A DNA stretch of 64,000 bases. Source: Nonomuraea spiralis (lineage in GTDB: Bacteria > Actinomycetota > Actinomycetes > Streptosporangiales > Streptosporangiaceae). The DNA lies in contig NZ_BMRC01000010.1 of assembly GCF_014648435.1 (NCBI RefSeq), forward strand, positions 1-64,000, in the 5' to 3' direction. Positions 7,044 to 15,966 of this stretch are shown in pieces; position 1 is the stretch's first letter, and the number at the start of each line of letters is the position of its first letter. Under the pieces are notes generated by a model. That model made no database searches. It was not told the DNA's origin and saw only the letters and a list, made by a program, of their open reading frames with translations. The position numbers and the translations under genes were made by a program.

Positions 7044-7634
7044 TCATGGAACGACGTCCGGCCGCAACGCCGCCGCGCCGCGCAGGTAGACGTGCCGGAT
7101 CGCGGAACGCGGGCGTCCGGTCTCGACGTGGGCCGGCAGCCGGACCACCCGGGGCAGCGCCCCCGGCACGGCGATCTCGGTCGCGCAGAGCAGCGGCACG
7201 TCGTGGAAGCCGAGCTTGCGCGCCGCCACAGCGGGGAACTCGGCGGTGAGGTCGGCGCGGGCGGCGGCCGGGCCGGACCGCTCCCGTCCGGCGAGCGGGT
7301 GGCCGGGGACGTAGGAGGTCAGGTCGCAGCCGAGCCGCCGCGCGTCGGCGATCGGATCGACCTTGACGCTGGCCACGTCGGTGTACGCCCGCGCGGCCCC
7401 CCGCCGCTGCAACTCGGCCAGCCGCTCCCCCACGACGTGCGGCGGTACGGCGATCAACGCCAGGTCCACGCCCTGGCCGGTCCGCTCCTGGCCCGCGCCG
7501 AGCTCCCGCGCCAGCCGTACGGCATGCGCGTCGACGTCGGAGAGGTGGACCGCGACCCCCTTCTCGCGGAGGGCCGGCGCGACCGAGGTGCCGATCAGTC
7601 CGGTGCCGACGACGAGCGCCGTCTCCATGGTCAC
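7044..7634 (-). CDS. TyrA-AroH chimeric ORF (prephenate dehydrogenase head, chorismate mutase tail), probably a remnant
   Basis: 196 residues. Residues 1-128 are the NAD-binding half of prephenate dehydrogenase: VVGTGLIGTSVAPALREKG, then DLALIAVPPHVV, YTDVASVKVDPI and the catalytic-His motif VPGHPLAGRERSG. At ADL the sequence changes abruptly to the C-terminal half of an AroH-type chorismate mutase (EFPAVAARKLGFHDVPLLCATE, ALPRVVRL, IRHVYLRGAAALR). AroH residues Cys, Glu, Arg and Tyr of this half are kept, but its N-terminal half (with the essential first Arg) and the TyrA C-terminal dimer domain are both missing. Neither activity is likely. The ORF itself is open, with an AGGAAAG ribosome-binding site. 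Confidence 0.7.
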   Translation of the reverse strand: MTMETALVVGTGLIGTSVAPALREKGVAVHLSDVDAHAVRLARELGAGQERTGQGVDLALIAVPPHVVGERLAELQRRGAARAYTDVASVKVDPIADARRLGCDLTSYVPGHPLAGRERSGPAAARADLTAEFPAVAARKLGFHDVPLLCATEIAVPGALPRVVRLPAHVETGRPRSAIRHVYLRGAAALRPDVVP

Positions 7635-7705
7635 CGCTCTTTCCTACGCCCGCCCGCCGGGCGATGTCCAGGCGCGGGAGTTGGGCGCCGGGGCCGGCCC
7701 CCGGG

Positions 7706-8278
7706 TCACAGCTGGCCGCCGTTCTCCAGGATGTAGCCGATGCCGGGGTGGGGGCGCCGTGGTGGCGGCGTGCCGCAGGCGTCGGGGCGGTACTCGAAGT
7801 GCCACCACTCGTTGTCGTACATGCGGTAGAGGTCGTAGCGGGCGCCGTGCTCCTCCAGCCAGCGCGCCCCCTCGTGCGGGCGGACGTCCAGCGCGATGCC
7901 CCTGACGTGGCTGGACTCCGCCGGCGGCAGCACGAGCATCCGTGCCGTGGCCGGGGAGCCGGTGCGGCGCACCTCCTCGTCGAACATGCGCTGCTGGACG
8001 ACGGCGTCGCGGTACCCCGAGGTGAGGCCGAGGAGCTGGCCGTGACCCCAGAGCGCCTCGGTGCGCGCCGCTTCGAAGGCCGTCCTGGCGCCCGCGTCGA
8101 GCCCTCTCAGGTCCTCGGCGGGGAACCGCATCCATAACGCCCAGCGGCAGGCCCGTTCCCTGGCGCGGCCGGGACCGCGGACGAACGCCGCGGGCAGCAG
8201 GAGCACGGCGAGCACCAGCGTGAGCGCGGCGTACAGCCGGTCCCTGGGCCGTGGTGGGATGGTCCGTGGTCCGTTCAT
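7706..8278 (-). CDS. VanY-like membrane D,D-carboxypeptidase (M15B)
   Basis: 190 residues. An N-terminal membrane helix (residues 15-33, LYAALTLVLAVLLLPAAFV) places the catalytic part outside. The M15 zinc signature is complete: SSHVRGIALDV (His124, Asp131) and NEWWHFEY (His160), with the substrate-side SGYRDAVVQQ motif. Such enzymes trim the terminal D-Ala from peptidoglycan pentapeptides. VanY homologues lower glycopeptide binding. It is divergent from a two-component system and close to D-Ala ligase and murF, which suggests regulated cell-wall remodelling. Confidence 0.85.
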   Translation of the reverse strand: MNGPRTIPPRPRDRLYAALTLVLAVLLLPAAFVRGPGRARERACRWALWMRFPAEDLRGLDAGARTAFEAARTEALWGHGQLLGLTSGYRDAVVQQRMFDEEVRRTGSPATARMLVLPPAESSHVRGIALDVRPHEGARWLEEHGARYDLYRMYDNEWWHFEYRPDACGTPPPRRPHPGIGYILENGGQL

Positions 8279-8363
8279 GCCGACAACGATTGGCGCCGAA
8301 TGTGCGCGCGTTGTCCCCCGCATGTCATGGTTTGTCGACGGCGAGCACCGTCGGCCGCAACCG

Positions 8364-8380
8364 TGACACGACCATGACAC
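8364..8380. promoter_or_regulatory. Direct repeat TGACAC at 11-bp spacing, candidate response-regulator site
   Basis: TGACAC occurs at 8364-8369 and 8375-8380, one helical turn apart, in the intergenic region between the VanY-like gene (minus) and the OmpR-type regulator (plus). Direct half-sites with 10-11 bp period are the usual targets of OmpR-family regulators. Confidence 0.4.
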
Positions 8381-8437
8381 GGCGCGGACAGTGCGCGGAC
8401 ACAGCGGGCCGACAGTGGATCTGACCAGCGGTGACCT

Positions 8438-9139
8438 ATGGAGCGTGCGGTGAAACTCGGCGGCGTGTCGCGAGTGTTGTTGATCGAGGACGACCCGGCC
8501 GTACGGGAGGGCCTCGACCTGGCCCTGACCCGGCACGGCCACCGGGTGCGCACTGCGGAGTCCGGCGAGCTGGGGCTCGACCTGATCCGTATGGACCTGC
8601 CCGACGTCGTCGTGCTCGACCTGATGTTGCCCGGCATGGACGGGTTCGAGGTCTGCCGCCGCATCCGGGTCATCGGCGAGGTGCCGATCATCATGCTGAC
8701 CGCGCGCGGCGACGACATGGACGTCGTGGCCGGGTTGGAGGCGGGCGCCGACGACTACGTGGTCAAACCGGTGCAGCCCAGGGTGCTGGACGCCCGCATC
8801 CGCGCGGTGCTCCGGCGGATCGGCCGGGATCAGGCGGAGCTGGAGCGCTACGGGGACCTGACCATCGACCGGGCCGGACTGGTGGTCGCCAACCGCGGCG
8901 AGCCGGTCAACCTCGCCCCGACCGAGCTGCGCCTGCTGCTGGAGCTCTCCGGCACGCCGGGCCGGGTGCACAGCCGCCAGCAACTGCTGGAGTCGGTCTG
9001 GGAGCACGGATACTTCGGCGACTCGCGGCTCGTGGACGCCTGCGTGCAGCGGTTGCGCGCGAAGATCGAGGACGACTCGACCGCGCCCGTCTACGTGCAG
9101 ACGGTACGCGGGTTCGGGTACCGGTTCGGGCCGGTGTGA
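8438..9139 (+). CDS. OmpR-family response regulator
   Basis: 233 residues. Receiver domain at about 11-125 with acidic pocket (LLIEDD), phosphorylatable Asp61 (VVLDLMLPGMDG), Thr in MLTARG and Lys in VVKPVQ. C-terminal winged helix at about 140-230 (NLAPTELRLLLELSGTPGRVHSRQQLLESVW, then VDACVQRLRAKIE and VRGFGYRFG). Start could instead be GTG at 8450, which has a GGAG upstream. Its kinase follows after 7 bases. The neighbours (VanY-like, Ddl, MurF) make VanR- or CseB-like control of envelope genes likely. Confidence 0.88.
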   Translation: MERAVKLGGVSRVLLIEDDPAVREGLDLALTRHGHRVRTAESGELGLDLIRMDLPDVVVLDLMLPGMDGFEVCRRIRVIGEVPIIMLTARGDDMDVVAGLEAGADDYVVKPVQPRVLDARIRAVLRRIGRDQAELERYGDLTIDRAGLVVANRGEPVNLAPTELRLLLELSGTPGRVHSRQQLLESVWEHGYFGDSRLVDACVQRLRAKIEDDSTAPVYVQTVRGFGYRFGPV

Positions 9140-9146
9140 GCCTCCG

Positions 9147-10577
9147 GTGACGTCTCGGCCGACTCTGGGACTGCGGGCCCGGCTGCTGTTCGCGTTCGCG
9201 CTGCTGTCCGTCGTCACCGCGGCGGCGGTGGCCGGCGGGATCTACGTCAAGGCCCGCAACGCCATCCTCCAGGCGACCCAGGACACCGCGGTGCAGGCGA
9301 TGACGAACCGCCTGGACGCGGTCTTCCCGTTGCGGAGCGCGACGCCGGACCCGGCCGAGCTCGGCGAGATCGCCCGGACCGTGACCGACAGGAACAGCTC
9401 CGCGGTCGCCGTCTTCGGCGCGGCGCGCTCACCGGGCGGCCTGGACCTCGCCCTGGTCCCCCGGCAGGTACGGCGGGCCGTGGCCGACGGCGAGGTCGCC
9501 TGGCAGCGCGTGATCTGGCAGAACGCGCCCATCCTGATCATCGGCACGCCGCTGCTGATCGTGGAGGGGGACCGGCCGACGCGCCTGTCCGGCATCGAGG
9601 TCTACACCGCGCGCAGCCTGCTCGGCGAAGAGCGCAGCGTCGACGGGCTCGCCGCGTCCGCCTGGCTGATCGGCGGGGCGGCCCTGGCGTTCGCGGTCGT
9701 CCTCGCGCTGCTGGCCACCCGTGGCGTGCTGCGTCCGGTACGCGAGCTCGGCCGGGCGGCCCGCCTGCTGGGCGAGGGCGAGCTGCGTACCAGGATCGCG
9801 GTCACCGGCTCCGACGAGCTGGCCGAGCTGGCACGCACGTTCAACAACACCGCCGCCGAGCTGGAACGGCACGTCAGGCAGCTGCGCGAGATGGAGGCCG
9901 ACGCCCGGCGGTTCGTGGCCGACGTCTCCCACGAGCTGCGCACCCCGCTGGCCGCGCTCACCGCGGTCGCCGACGTCCTCGACGAGGACTCGACGCGGCT
10001 GCCCGAGCCAGCCGGACGGGCCGCCCGGCTGGTCAGCCAGGAGACGCTCGCCCTGACCGGCCTGGTGAACGACCTCATCGAGATCAGCCGGTTCGACTCC
10101 GGCGTCGCGGCCCTCGCGCTGAACGAGGTCGACGTCGCCGAGCTGGTCCACGCGACCCTGCGGGCCCGGGGCTGGTCGGACTCGGTCCAGACGGAGCTGC
10201 CGCCCGAGGTGACGGCACGGCTGGACCCGCGCCGCATGGACGTCATCCTCGCCAACCTGGTCGGCAACGCCCTGCGGCACGGCGAGCCGCCGGTGTCCGT
10301 ACGTCTTTCCTCCGGCCCGCGATGGATCGAGCTTGAGGTCCGCGACCATGGCCCCGGCCTGGAGGAGGCGGTTTTGCCGCACGTGTTCGACCGGTTCTAC
10401 AAGGCCAGCGCGGCCAGGGCCAGGTCCGAGGGCAGCGGCCTCGGCCTGGCCATCGCGCGGGAGAACGCCCGCCTGCACCGGGGCGACCTCACCGTCGCCA
10501 ACGCCCCGGACGGCGGCGCCAGGTTCACGTTGCGCCTGCCCCGCGTGGCCCAGGAGCCGGACGGGGAACCCGCGTGA
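9147..10577 (+). CDS. Sensor histidine kinase of the cell-wall island
   Basis: 476 residues. First membrane helix at about 10-33, an extracytoplasmic sensor of about 135 residues, second helix at about 170-192, then a HAMP domain, a DHp helix with phospho-acceptor His262 (FVADVSHELRTPLAAL) and a HATPase domain (NLVGNALRHG, DHGPGLEE, EGSGLGLAIA). It pairs with the regulator directly upstream. The GTGA overlap with the lipoprotein gene downstream resembles sensor-lipoprotein arrangements of the CseA/CseB/CseC kind, where the lipoprotein damps the kinase; that role is inferred. Confidence 0.88.
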   Translation: MTSRPTLGLRARLLFAFALLSVVTAAAVAGGIYVKARNAILQATQDTAVQAMTNRLDAVFPLRSATPDPAELGEIARTVTDRNSSAVAVFGAARSPGGLDLALVPRQVRRAVADGEVAWQRVIWQNAPILIIGTPLLIVEGDRPTRLSGIEVYTARSLLGEERSVDGLAASAWLIGGAALAFAVVLALLATRGVLRPVRELGRAARLLGEGELRTRIAVTGSDELAELARTFNNTAAELERHVRQLREMEADARRFVADVSHELRTPLAALTAVADVLDEDSTRLPEPAGRAARLVSQETLALTGLVNDLIEISRFDSGVAALALNEVDVAELVHATLRARGWSDSVQTELPPEVTARLDPRRMDVILANLVGNALRHGEPPVSVRLSSGPRWIELEVRDHGPGLEEAVLPHVFDRFYKASAARARSEGSGLGLAIARENARLHRGDLTVANAPDGGARFTLRLPRVAQEPDGEPA

Positions 10578-11080
10578 GGGCCGGGCTCGCCCGCCGCCTG
10601 CTCGCCGCGGGCCTCGTGCCGCTCGCCGTCCTGACCGGCTGCGGCGTACGGCCGAGCGGCGTCATCACCGGCGGCGCCCCTCCGAAGGGGGCCGTCGTGC
10701 CGACCTCGACGGTCACCCTCTTCCTGGTGAAGAACGGCCGGGTCAGCGCGGTGACGCGGCTCGGCGGCCGGCTGTCGCAGGCGGACCGGCTCACGCTGCT
10801 GGCGGCCGGGGCCACCGACAGGGAGCGGGCGCACGGGCTCACCACCGACGTGCCGCCCGAGGCGGGCCCGTTCTCGGTGTCCTCCGACCCGGCCGGTCAG
10901 TTGGTGGTGACCCTGGCGACCCCGGCCGGCGAACTGTCCACGCTGGCCGTCGAGCAGATCGTGTGCACGGCCTCCGTGCCGGCGCCGGAAGGCCCTGTCA
11001 GGGTCACCGTCGCCGGCGGCGGCCAGAAGGTCGGCCCCCGGCAGTGCCGGAGCATGGGCCGTCCGGGAGAGCCGGGATGA
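10574..11080 (+). CDS. Lipoprotein with GerMN-like fold, coupled to the kinase
   Basis: 168 residues. GTG start overlaps the kinase stop by 4 bases. A clear lipobox LTGC (Cys about residue 23) follows a short hydrophobic segment. The mature domain (VTLFLVKNGRVSAVTRLGG, LTLLAAGATDRERAHGLTTDVP, LVVTLATPAGELSTLAVEQIVCTA) has the look of the GerMN / sporulation-lipoprotein family. It lies outside the membrane, and its tight coupling to the kinase suggests it modulates signal sensing. Confidence 0.75.
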   Translation: MRAGLARRLLAAGLVPLAVLTGCGVRPSGVITGGAPPKGAVVPTSTVTLFLVKNGRVSAVTRLGGRLSQADRLTLLAAGATDRERAHGLTTDVPPEAGPFSVSSDPAGQLVVTLATPAGELSTLAVEQIVCTASVPAPEGPVRVTVAGGGQKVGPRQCRSMGRPGEPG

Positions 11081-11205
11081 CCAGAAAGTGGACAGCGAAT
11101 GGGCTGGGAACCGATCAGGCCGAGCATTCAGACTCATCGGGTCCATCGAGGCGGCCGTACCGGCGCCGCCGGCGAACTCCAGGGCAGGAAGGGCTGATCG
11201 CGATC

Positions 11206-12162
11206 ATGACAGAACGGCTGCGCGTGGCCGTGCTGGCCGGCGGGCCGTCCCCCGAGCACGAGGTGTCGCTCCAGTCGGCGCAGGCGGTGCTCGACGCCCT
11301 GCCGAAGGACCGGTACGCGCCGTTCCTCGTCGTCGTCGACCGGCAGGGCAGATGGCCGCTCGACCTGTCCGCCGACGTGGCCGACGTGGTCTTCCCCGTG
11401 ATGCACGGCCCGTACGGCGAGGACGGCGTCATCCAGGGGCACCTGGAGGTGCTCGGCCTGCCGTACGTGGGCTGCGGGGTGCTGGCCTCGGCCGTGGCGA
11501 TGGACAAGGTCGCGATGCGGCGCTCGTTCCTGGCCGAGGACGTCCCCGTCACCCCGCACGTCTGGTTCACCGAGCACGACTGGCGCGGCACGACCGACCC
11601 GTGGAGCCTGGTGAAGTCACTGGAATGGCCGATGTACGTCAAACCGGCCAACATGGGCTCCTCCATCGGCATCTCCCGCGTCACCTCCGTCGAGGAGCTG
11701 CGCGCGGGCGTCGAGCTGGCCCTCACCTACGACCGGGTGGTGCTCGTCGAGCAGGGCGTGCGGGCCCGCGAGCTGATCTGCGGCGTGCTCGGCGACCACG
11801 ACGAGCCGGAGGCGTCGGTGGTGGGAGAGCTGCTGGTGAGCGGCGACTGGCTCGACTACGAGACCAAGTACCTCAGCCGGGCCGAGATCGCCACGATCCC
11901 GGTGGCGCTGCCCGAACGGGTCGCCGACGAGGTGCGCGAGTTGTCGTTGCGCGCCTACCGGGCGATCGGCGGCTACGGCCTGTCCCGCGTGGACTTCCTC
12001 TACCAGGAGGAGACCGGCCGCCTGTACGTGCTGGAGATCAACACCATGCCCGGTTTCACCCCTCGTTCCGTCTATGCCAGGGCCTGGGGGGCGGGCGGCG
12101 TCCCGTACCCGGACCTGCTGGGCCGGCTCATCGACCTGGCGCTGGCCAGAAGCGGCGCATGA
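11206..12162 (+). CDS. ddl: D-alanine-D-alanine ligase
   Basis: 318 residues with full ATP-grasp features: VLAGGPSPEHEVSLQSA at the N-terminus, VFPVMHGPYGEDGVIQG, VGCGVLASAVAMDK, VKPANMGSSIGISRV, LSRVDFLY and the metal-site motif LEINTMPGFTPRS. The omega-loop reads YETKYLSRA, with the Lys-Tyr pair of true D-Ala-D-Ala ligases. VanA-type D-Ala-D-lactate ligases have a His there. The enzyme joins two D-Ala for the MurF step encoded next (37-base gap). A ribosome-binding site AGGAAGGG is somewhat far from the chosen ATG. It may be a second copy dedicated to the envelope-stress island. Confidence 0.88.
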   Translation: MTERLRVAVLAGGPSPEHEVSLQSAQAVLDALPKDRYAPFLVVVDRQGRWPLDLSADVADVVFPVMHGPYGEDGVIQGHLEVLGLPYVGCGVLASAVAMDKVAMRRSFLAEDVPVTPHVWFTEHDWRGTTDPWSLVKSLEWPMYVKPANMGSSIGISRVTSVEELRAGVELALTYDRVVLVEQGVRARELICGVLGDHDEPEASVVGELLVSGDWLDYETKYLSRAEIATIPVALPERVADEVRELSLRAYRAIGGYGLSRVDFLYQEETGRLYVLEINTMPGFTPRSVYARAWGAGGVPYPDLLGRLIDLALARSGA

Positions 12163-12199
12163 GCCGCCCCTGCGACCCGGCGCCGACCAGGAGTACTCC

Positions 12200-13579
12200 A
12201 TGATCCCCATGACGCTGGCCGAGATCGCGCGTGTCGTCGACGCCGGCCTGCACGACGTGACCGCCCCCGAGGCGCTGGTGACCGCGCCCGCGGCGGTGGA
12301 CTCCCGCGAGGTGAGGCCGGGCGGCCTGTTCGCCGCCACCGCCGGCGCCCGCGTGGACGGCCACGACTACGCGGGCAGAGCCGTGGCCGACGGCGCCACG
12401 GCCGTGCTGGCCACCCGTCCCGTGGGCGTGCCCGCGCTGGTGGTCGAGGACGTGCAGCGGGCGCTGGGCCTGCTGGCCGGGCACGTGCTCGCCCGGCTCG
12501 ACCCGACCGTGATCGCGCTGACCGGTTCCGTCGGCAAGACCACGACCAAGGACCTGCTGGCCCAGATCCTCGAACCGGACGCCCCGACGATCGCGACCGA
12601 CCGCTCGTTCAACAACGAGCTGGGGCTGCCGCTCACCGTGCTGCGCGCCGATCCGGCGACCCGCTACCTGGTGCTGGAGATGGGCGCGGGCCGGAAGGGC
12701 GACCTGACGTACCTGACGGGGATCGCGCCGCCGCACCTGAGCCTGGTGCTCAACGTCGGCGCCGCGCACATCTCGCGGATGGGCGGCGGGCTGGCCGACG
12801 TGGCCGCCGCCAAGGGCGAACTGGTCGAGGCGCTGACCCCCGACGGGTACGCGCTGCTCAACGCCGACGATCCGTACGTCCTGGGCATGGCCGAGCGCAC
12901 CCGGGCCCGGATCGTGTTGTACGGCACGGCGGCCGACGCCCACGTACGGGCCGAGAACGCGTCGATGGGCGAGCTGGCCAGGCCCGCCTTCGACCTGGTG
13001 ACACCCTCCGGACGCGCCCGGGTCGAGCTGGGCCTCATCGGCGAGCACCAGGTCGCCAACGCGCTGGCCGCCGCCGCGGCCGCGTACGCGCTGGGGTTGT
13101 CCGCCGAGCGGATCGCCGCCAGGCTCACGGCGGCCGGGCCGCGCTCCTCGGGCCGCTTCGAGGTGTTCGACCGGCCGGACGGCGTCACCGTGATCAACGA
13201 CGCCTACAACGCCAACCCGGAGTCCATGCGGGCCGGGTTACGCGCGTTCAGGGCGCTGGCCGGCGACCGCCGTACCGTCGCCGTGCTCGGCGGGATGGGA
13301 CAGCAGGCGGACGCCTCGCGGGACCGGCACGCGCAGGTGGGGCGGCTGGTGGCCGAGCTGGGCATCGACGTGCTGATCGCGGTCGGCGACGACGACCCGC
13401 GGGCCACGGCCGCGGCGGCCGGGGACGCCGGCCTGGGCGTGAGCGTGTACACGGCGGACGACGTGGCCGAGGCCGTCACCCTGGCCACAGGGTTGATCGA
13501 ACCAGGTGATCTGGTGTTCGTGAAGGCGTCCAGTGAATACGGCCTGAGTGCTTGTGCGATTGCGCTGGCCGGTTCTTGA
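12200..13579 (+). CDS. murF: UDP-MurNAc-tripeptide-D-Ala-D-Ala ligase
   Basis: 459 residues. MurF layout: N-terminal UDP-substrate domain (DSREVRPGGLFAATAG, DGHDYAGRAV), central ATPase with P-loop LTGSVGKTTTKD (Lys113) and RSFNNELGLPLT, and C-terminal domain with NDAYNANPESMRAGL, typical of MurF. It adds D-Ala-D-Ala to the cytoplasmic peptidoglycan precursor. It sits apart from a dcw cluster and follows ddl, so it is probably an accessory or resistance-type copy. Whether a second murF exists elsewhere in the genome cannot be seen here. Confidence 0.9.
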   Translation: MIPMTLAEIARVVDAGLHDVTAPEALVTAPAAVDSREVRPGGLFAATAGARVDGHDYAGRAVADGATAVLATRPVGVPALVVEDVQRALGLLAGHVLARLDPTVIALTGSVGKTTTKDLLAQILEPDAPTIATDRSFNNELGLPLTVLRADPATRYLVLEMGAGRKGDLTYLTGIAPPHLSLVLNVGAAHISRMGGGLADVAAAKGELVEALTPDGYALLNADDPYVLGMAERTRARIVLYGTAADAHVRAENASMGELARPAFDLVTPSGRARVELGLIGEHQVANALAAAAAAYALGLSAERIAARLTAAGPRSSGRFEVFDRPDGVTVINDAYNANPESMRAGLRAFRALAGDRRTVAVLGGMGQQADASRDRHAQVGRLVAELGIDVLIAVGDDDPRATAAAAGDAGLGVSVYTADDVAEAVTLATGLIEPGDLVFVKASSEYGLSACAIALAGS

Positions 13580-13807
13580 TCGGACAGCTTGACCCTGTAT
13601 TGACGGTTGATATATGCCGTTGCAATGGCGCGGGAATCGCCGTACGGGTTAACACCGCATTCGGTGATCTTCTATCGCGACGTGCACCGATACCACGCTT
13701 CTCTGATTTATTGCGATTTGCAGCATGACACAGGGAATCTCGCGACTTTCCGGCGCTAGAGTCATCGGTATGCCACCTACCATTGATTCCGGGTCGGGGT
13801 TACCGGA

Positions 13808-15871
13808 ATGGCCTCTGGGCTGCCTGGTATGAGATCCGCAGTGATCTGCGAGGTCGGTGAAGAGGGACAACCCGCCGGGCGCTTGGAAGGGCGTCTCCAG
13901 GCGGCCAGGCAGCGCGCCTTCGTCGGGCGGAAGGCGGAACTCGCGGCCTTCGACGAGGCGCTGCACAGCGGCGGCAGGGTGCTGTTCGTGCACGGTCCCG
14001 GCGGCATCGGCAAGTCGGCGCTGCTGAGACGCTACGCCCAGCGGGCCGCCGAGGCCGGCCGCAATGTGATGACGCTGGACGGGCGGCTGCTCGACCCCTC
14101 CCCCGCGGCCTTCCTGGCCGAGACCGGGCCGATGCTCGCCGACGAGCGCGCCGTGCTGCTGGTCGACACCTTCGAACGCCTCCAGGGCCTGGAGGGCTGG
14201 CTGCGCGAGCGGTTCCTGCCGGGGCTGCCGGTCGGCGCGCTGGTCGTGGTGACCGGACGGGTGCCCCCGGACATGGTGTGGCAGGCCGATCCCGGCTGGG
14301 CCGACCTCCTCCAGGTCATCGCGCTGGGCGAACTGGAGCCCGAGGACGCCGCCGCGCTCCTGGACTCCCGCGGCGTGGCCGGCGACCTGCTCGACCCGCT
14401 GCTCGCCTTCGCCGGCGGGCACCCGCTCGCCCTGTCGCTCGGGGCCGCGGTGGCGGTCAGGGACAGCGCCGCCGGGTCCCGCTGGGCGCCCACCCACGAC
14501 GTGGTCGCGACCCTGCTCGACCAGCTCGTCGGCGAGGTGCCCGGTCCCGCGCACCGGCTCGCCCTGGAGGTGTGCGCGCACACGTACATGACCACGCAGG
14601 ACGTGCTGCGCACGGTCCTGCCCGACGAGGACGCGGCCGAGCTGTTCTCCTGGCTGCGGCGGCTGCCGTTCGTCGAGTCGAGCCCGCTCGGGCTCTATCC
14701 GCACGACGTCGTACGCGAGATCCTCGAGGCCGACCTGCGCTGGCGCGACCCGCAGGGCTACGCCCGCATGCACCGGCTCATCAAGGACCGCCTCACCCGG
14801 CAGATCCGCGCCGCCGACGACGCGGACGTGCTCGGAGCCGTCGGCTCGCTGTTCTACCTGCACCGCGGCGAGGGCAGGACCCCCGAGCCGCATTTCTGGC
14901 ACGGCGAGGACGAGGTGTACGAGACCGTCCTGCACCCCGAGGACGCCGACGACCTGCTGCGCCTGGCCGCCGAGTGGGACCCCGCGACGGTGTCGGCCGT
15001 CTCCCACTGGACGTCCGGGCAACCTCAGGCGTTCCGCCTCTACCGGCGCACCGCGACCGGCGAGCTGGCCGGCGCCAGTGCCTGGCTCTGCGTGGACGAT
15101 CTCTCGAAGACGGACGCGCGGGCGGACCCGGTCGTCGCCGCCGCCTGGGACACCGCCCGCGCCACCGCGCCGCTGCGGCCCGGCGAGCACCTGGCCGTCA
15201 ACCGGAGCTGGGTGCGCAGGCGCGACCGGGGCGCCTCGCCGGTGACGGACCTCATCCGATGGCGGGCCGTGGGCTGGTGCCTGCGCTCGGAACGCATGGC
15301 CTGGTCGTTCATGGCCGTCCGCGGCGACGACCCCTTGAACGGGCACTCCGGGTACTACAACATGCACGACCTCGGCGACCACGCGCGCGAGGGGGACGTC
15401 GAGTACGTCCTGCTCGCCCACGACTGGCGGGCCGTACCGGCGCAGGTCTGGCTGGAACGGCTGCTGCCGGCCGGCACGCACGAGGTTCCGGCCAGGCCCG
15501 AGCCGGAGCTGGCGGTGATGTCGGAGGCGGAGTTCACCGACGCCGTCCGCAAGGCCCTCCGCCACCTGTCGAAACACCGGGAGCTGGCGGCCAACCCGCT
15601 CACCCGCACCAGGCTGCTCGCCGGCCGGGCCGACCCCGTCAGAGCCCTGCGCGAACTGCTCGAAGAGGGCATTCACGACCTGGGCCGGGACCCGCGGGCC
15701 GGCAAGCTGCACCGCGCCCTCGACGTCACCTACCTGCGCGGCGCCCCCACCCAGGAGGCCGCCGCCGAACGCCTCGGCCTGTCCTTCACCACCTACCGCC
15801 GTCACCTGCTCGCGGGCATCGGCCGCCTGTGCGAGGAGTTGTGGCGCCGCGAACTGCACGGTTCGGCCTGA
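13808..15871 (+). CDS. STAND-type ATPase regulator
   Basis: 687 residues. P-loop at 63-70 (HGPGGIGKS), Walker B AVLLVDTFERL, sensor VVVTGRVPP, and a GHPLALSLG motif typical of AP-ATPase/NB-ARC proteins. A winged-helix-like part (VVREILEADLRWRDPQGYARMHRLIKDRL) follows. The middle (about 380-560) resembles a GNAT-like region without clear catalytic residues. The C-terminal tail TQEAAAERLGLSFTTYRRHLLAGIGRLCEELW looks like a helix-turn-helix. I infer a signal-responsive, ATP-gated regulator. No target is evident; the gene is monocistronic. Confidence 0.7.
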   Translation: MASGLPGMRSAVICEVGEEGQPAGRLEGRLQAARQRAFVGRKAELAAFDEALHSGGRVLFVHGPGGIGKSALLRRYAQRAAEAGRNVMTLDGRLLDPSPAAFLAETGPMLADERAVLLVDTFERLQGLEGWLRERFLPGLPVGALVVVTGRVPPDMVWQADPGWADLLQVIALGELEPEDAAALLDSRGVAGDLLDPLLAFAGGHPLALSLGAAVAVRDSAAGSRWAPTHDVVATLLDQLVGEVPGPAHRLALEVCAHTYMTTQDVLRTVLPDEDAAELFSWLRRLPFVESSPLGLYPHDVVREILEADLRWRDPQGYARMHRLIKDRLTRQIRAADDADVLGAVGSLFYLHRGEGRTPEPHFWHGEDEVYETVLHPEDADDLLRLAAEWDPATVSAVSHWTSGQPQAFRLYRRTATGELAGASAWLCVDDLSKTDARADPVVAAAWDTARATAPLRPGEHLAVNRSWVRRRDRGASPVTDLIRWRAVGWCLRSERMAWSFMAVRGDDPLNGHSGYYNMHDLGDHAREGDVEYVLLAHDWRAVPAQVWLERLLPAGTHEVPARPEPELAVMSEAEFTDAVRKALRHLSKHRELAANPLTRTRLLAGRADPVRALRELLEEGIHDLGRDPRAGKLHRALDVTYLRGAPTQEAAAERLGLSFTTYRRHLLAGIGRLCEELWRRELHGSA

Positions 15872-15966
15872 ACGCGGTCGACCCGGCCTGAACGCGGTCG
15901 ACCGGTCAGCCGATCAACCGGGTCAGCCCGGTCAGCCGATCAACCGGTCAGCCGGTCAGCCGGTCA
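15869..15966. repeat. Short direct repeats between convergent genes
   Basis: GGCCTGAACGCGGTCGACC occurs twice (15867-15903), then CAGCCGATCAACCGG twice and CCGGTCAG several times, running into the last codons of the racemase gene. This is slippage-prone sequence at the junction of two convergent genes; no function is evident. Confidence 0.6.

Noticed and set aside
11206..12162. VanA-type D-Ala-D-lactate ligase
   Set aside because: The omega loop holds the Lys-Tyr pair (TKYLS) of D-Ala-D-Ala ligases and not the His of VanA; no VanH or VanX gene is adjacent.
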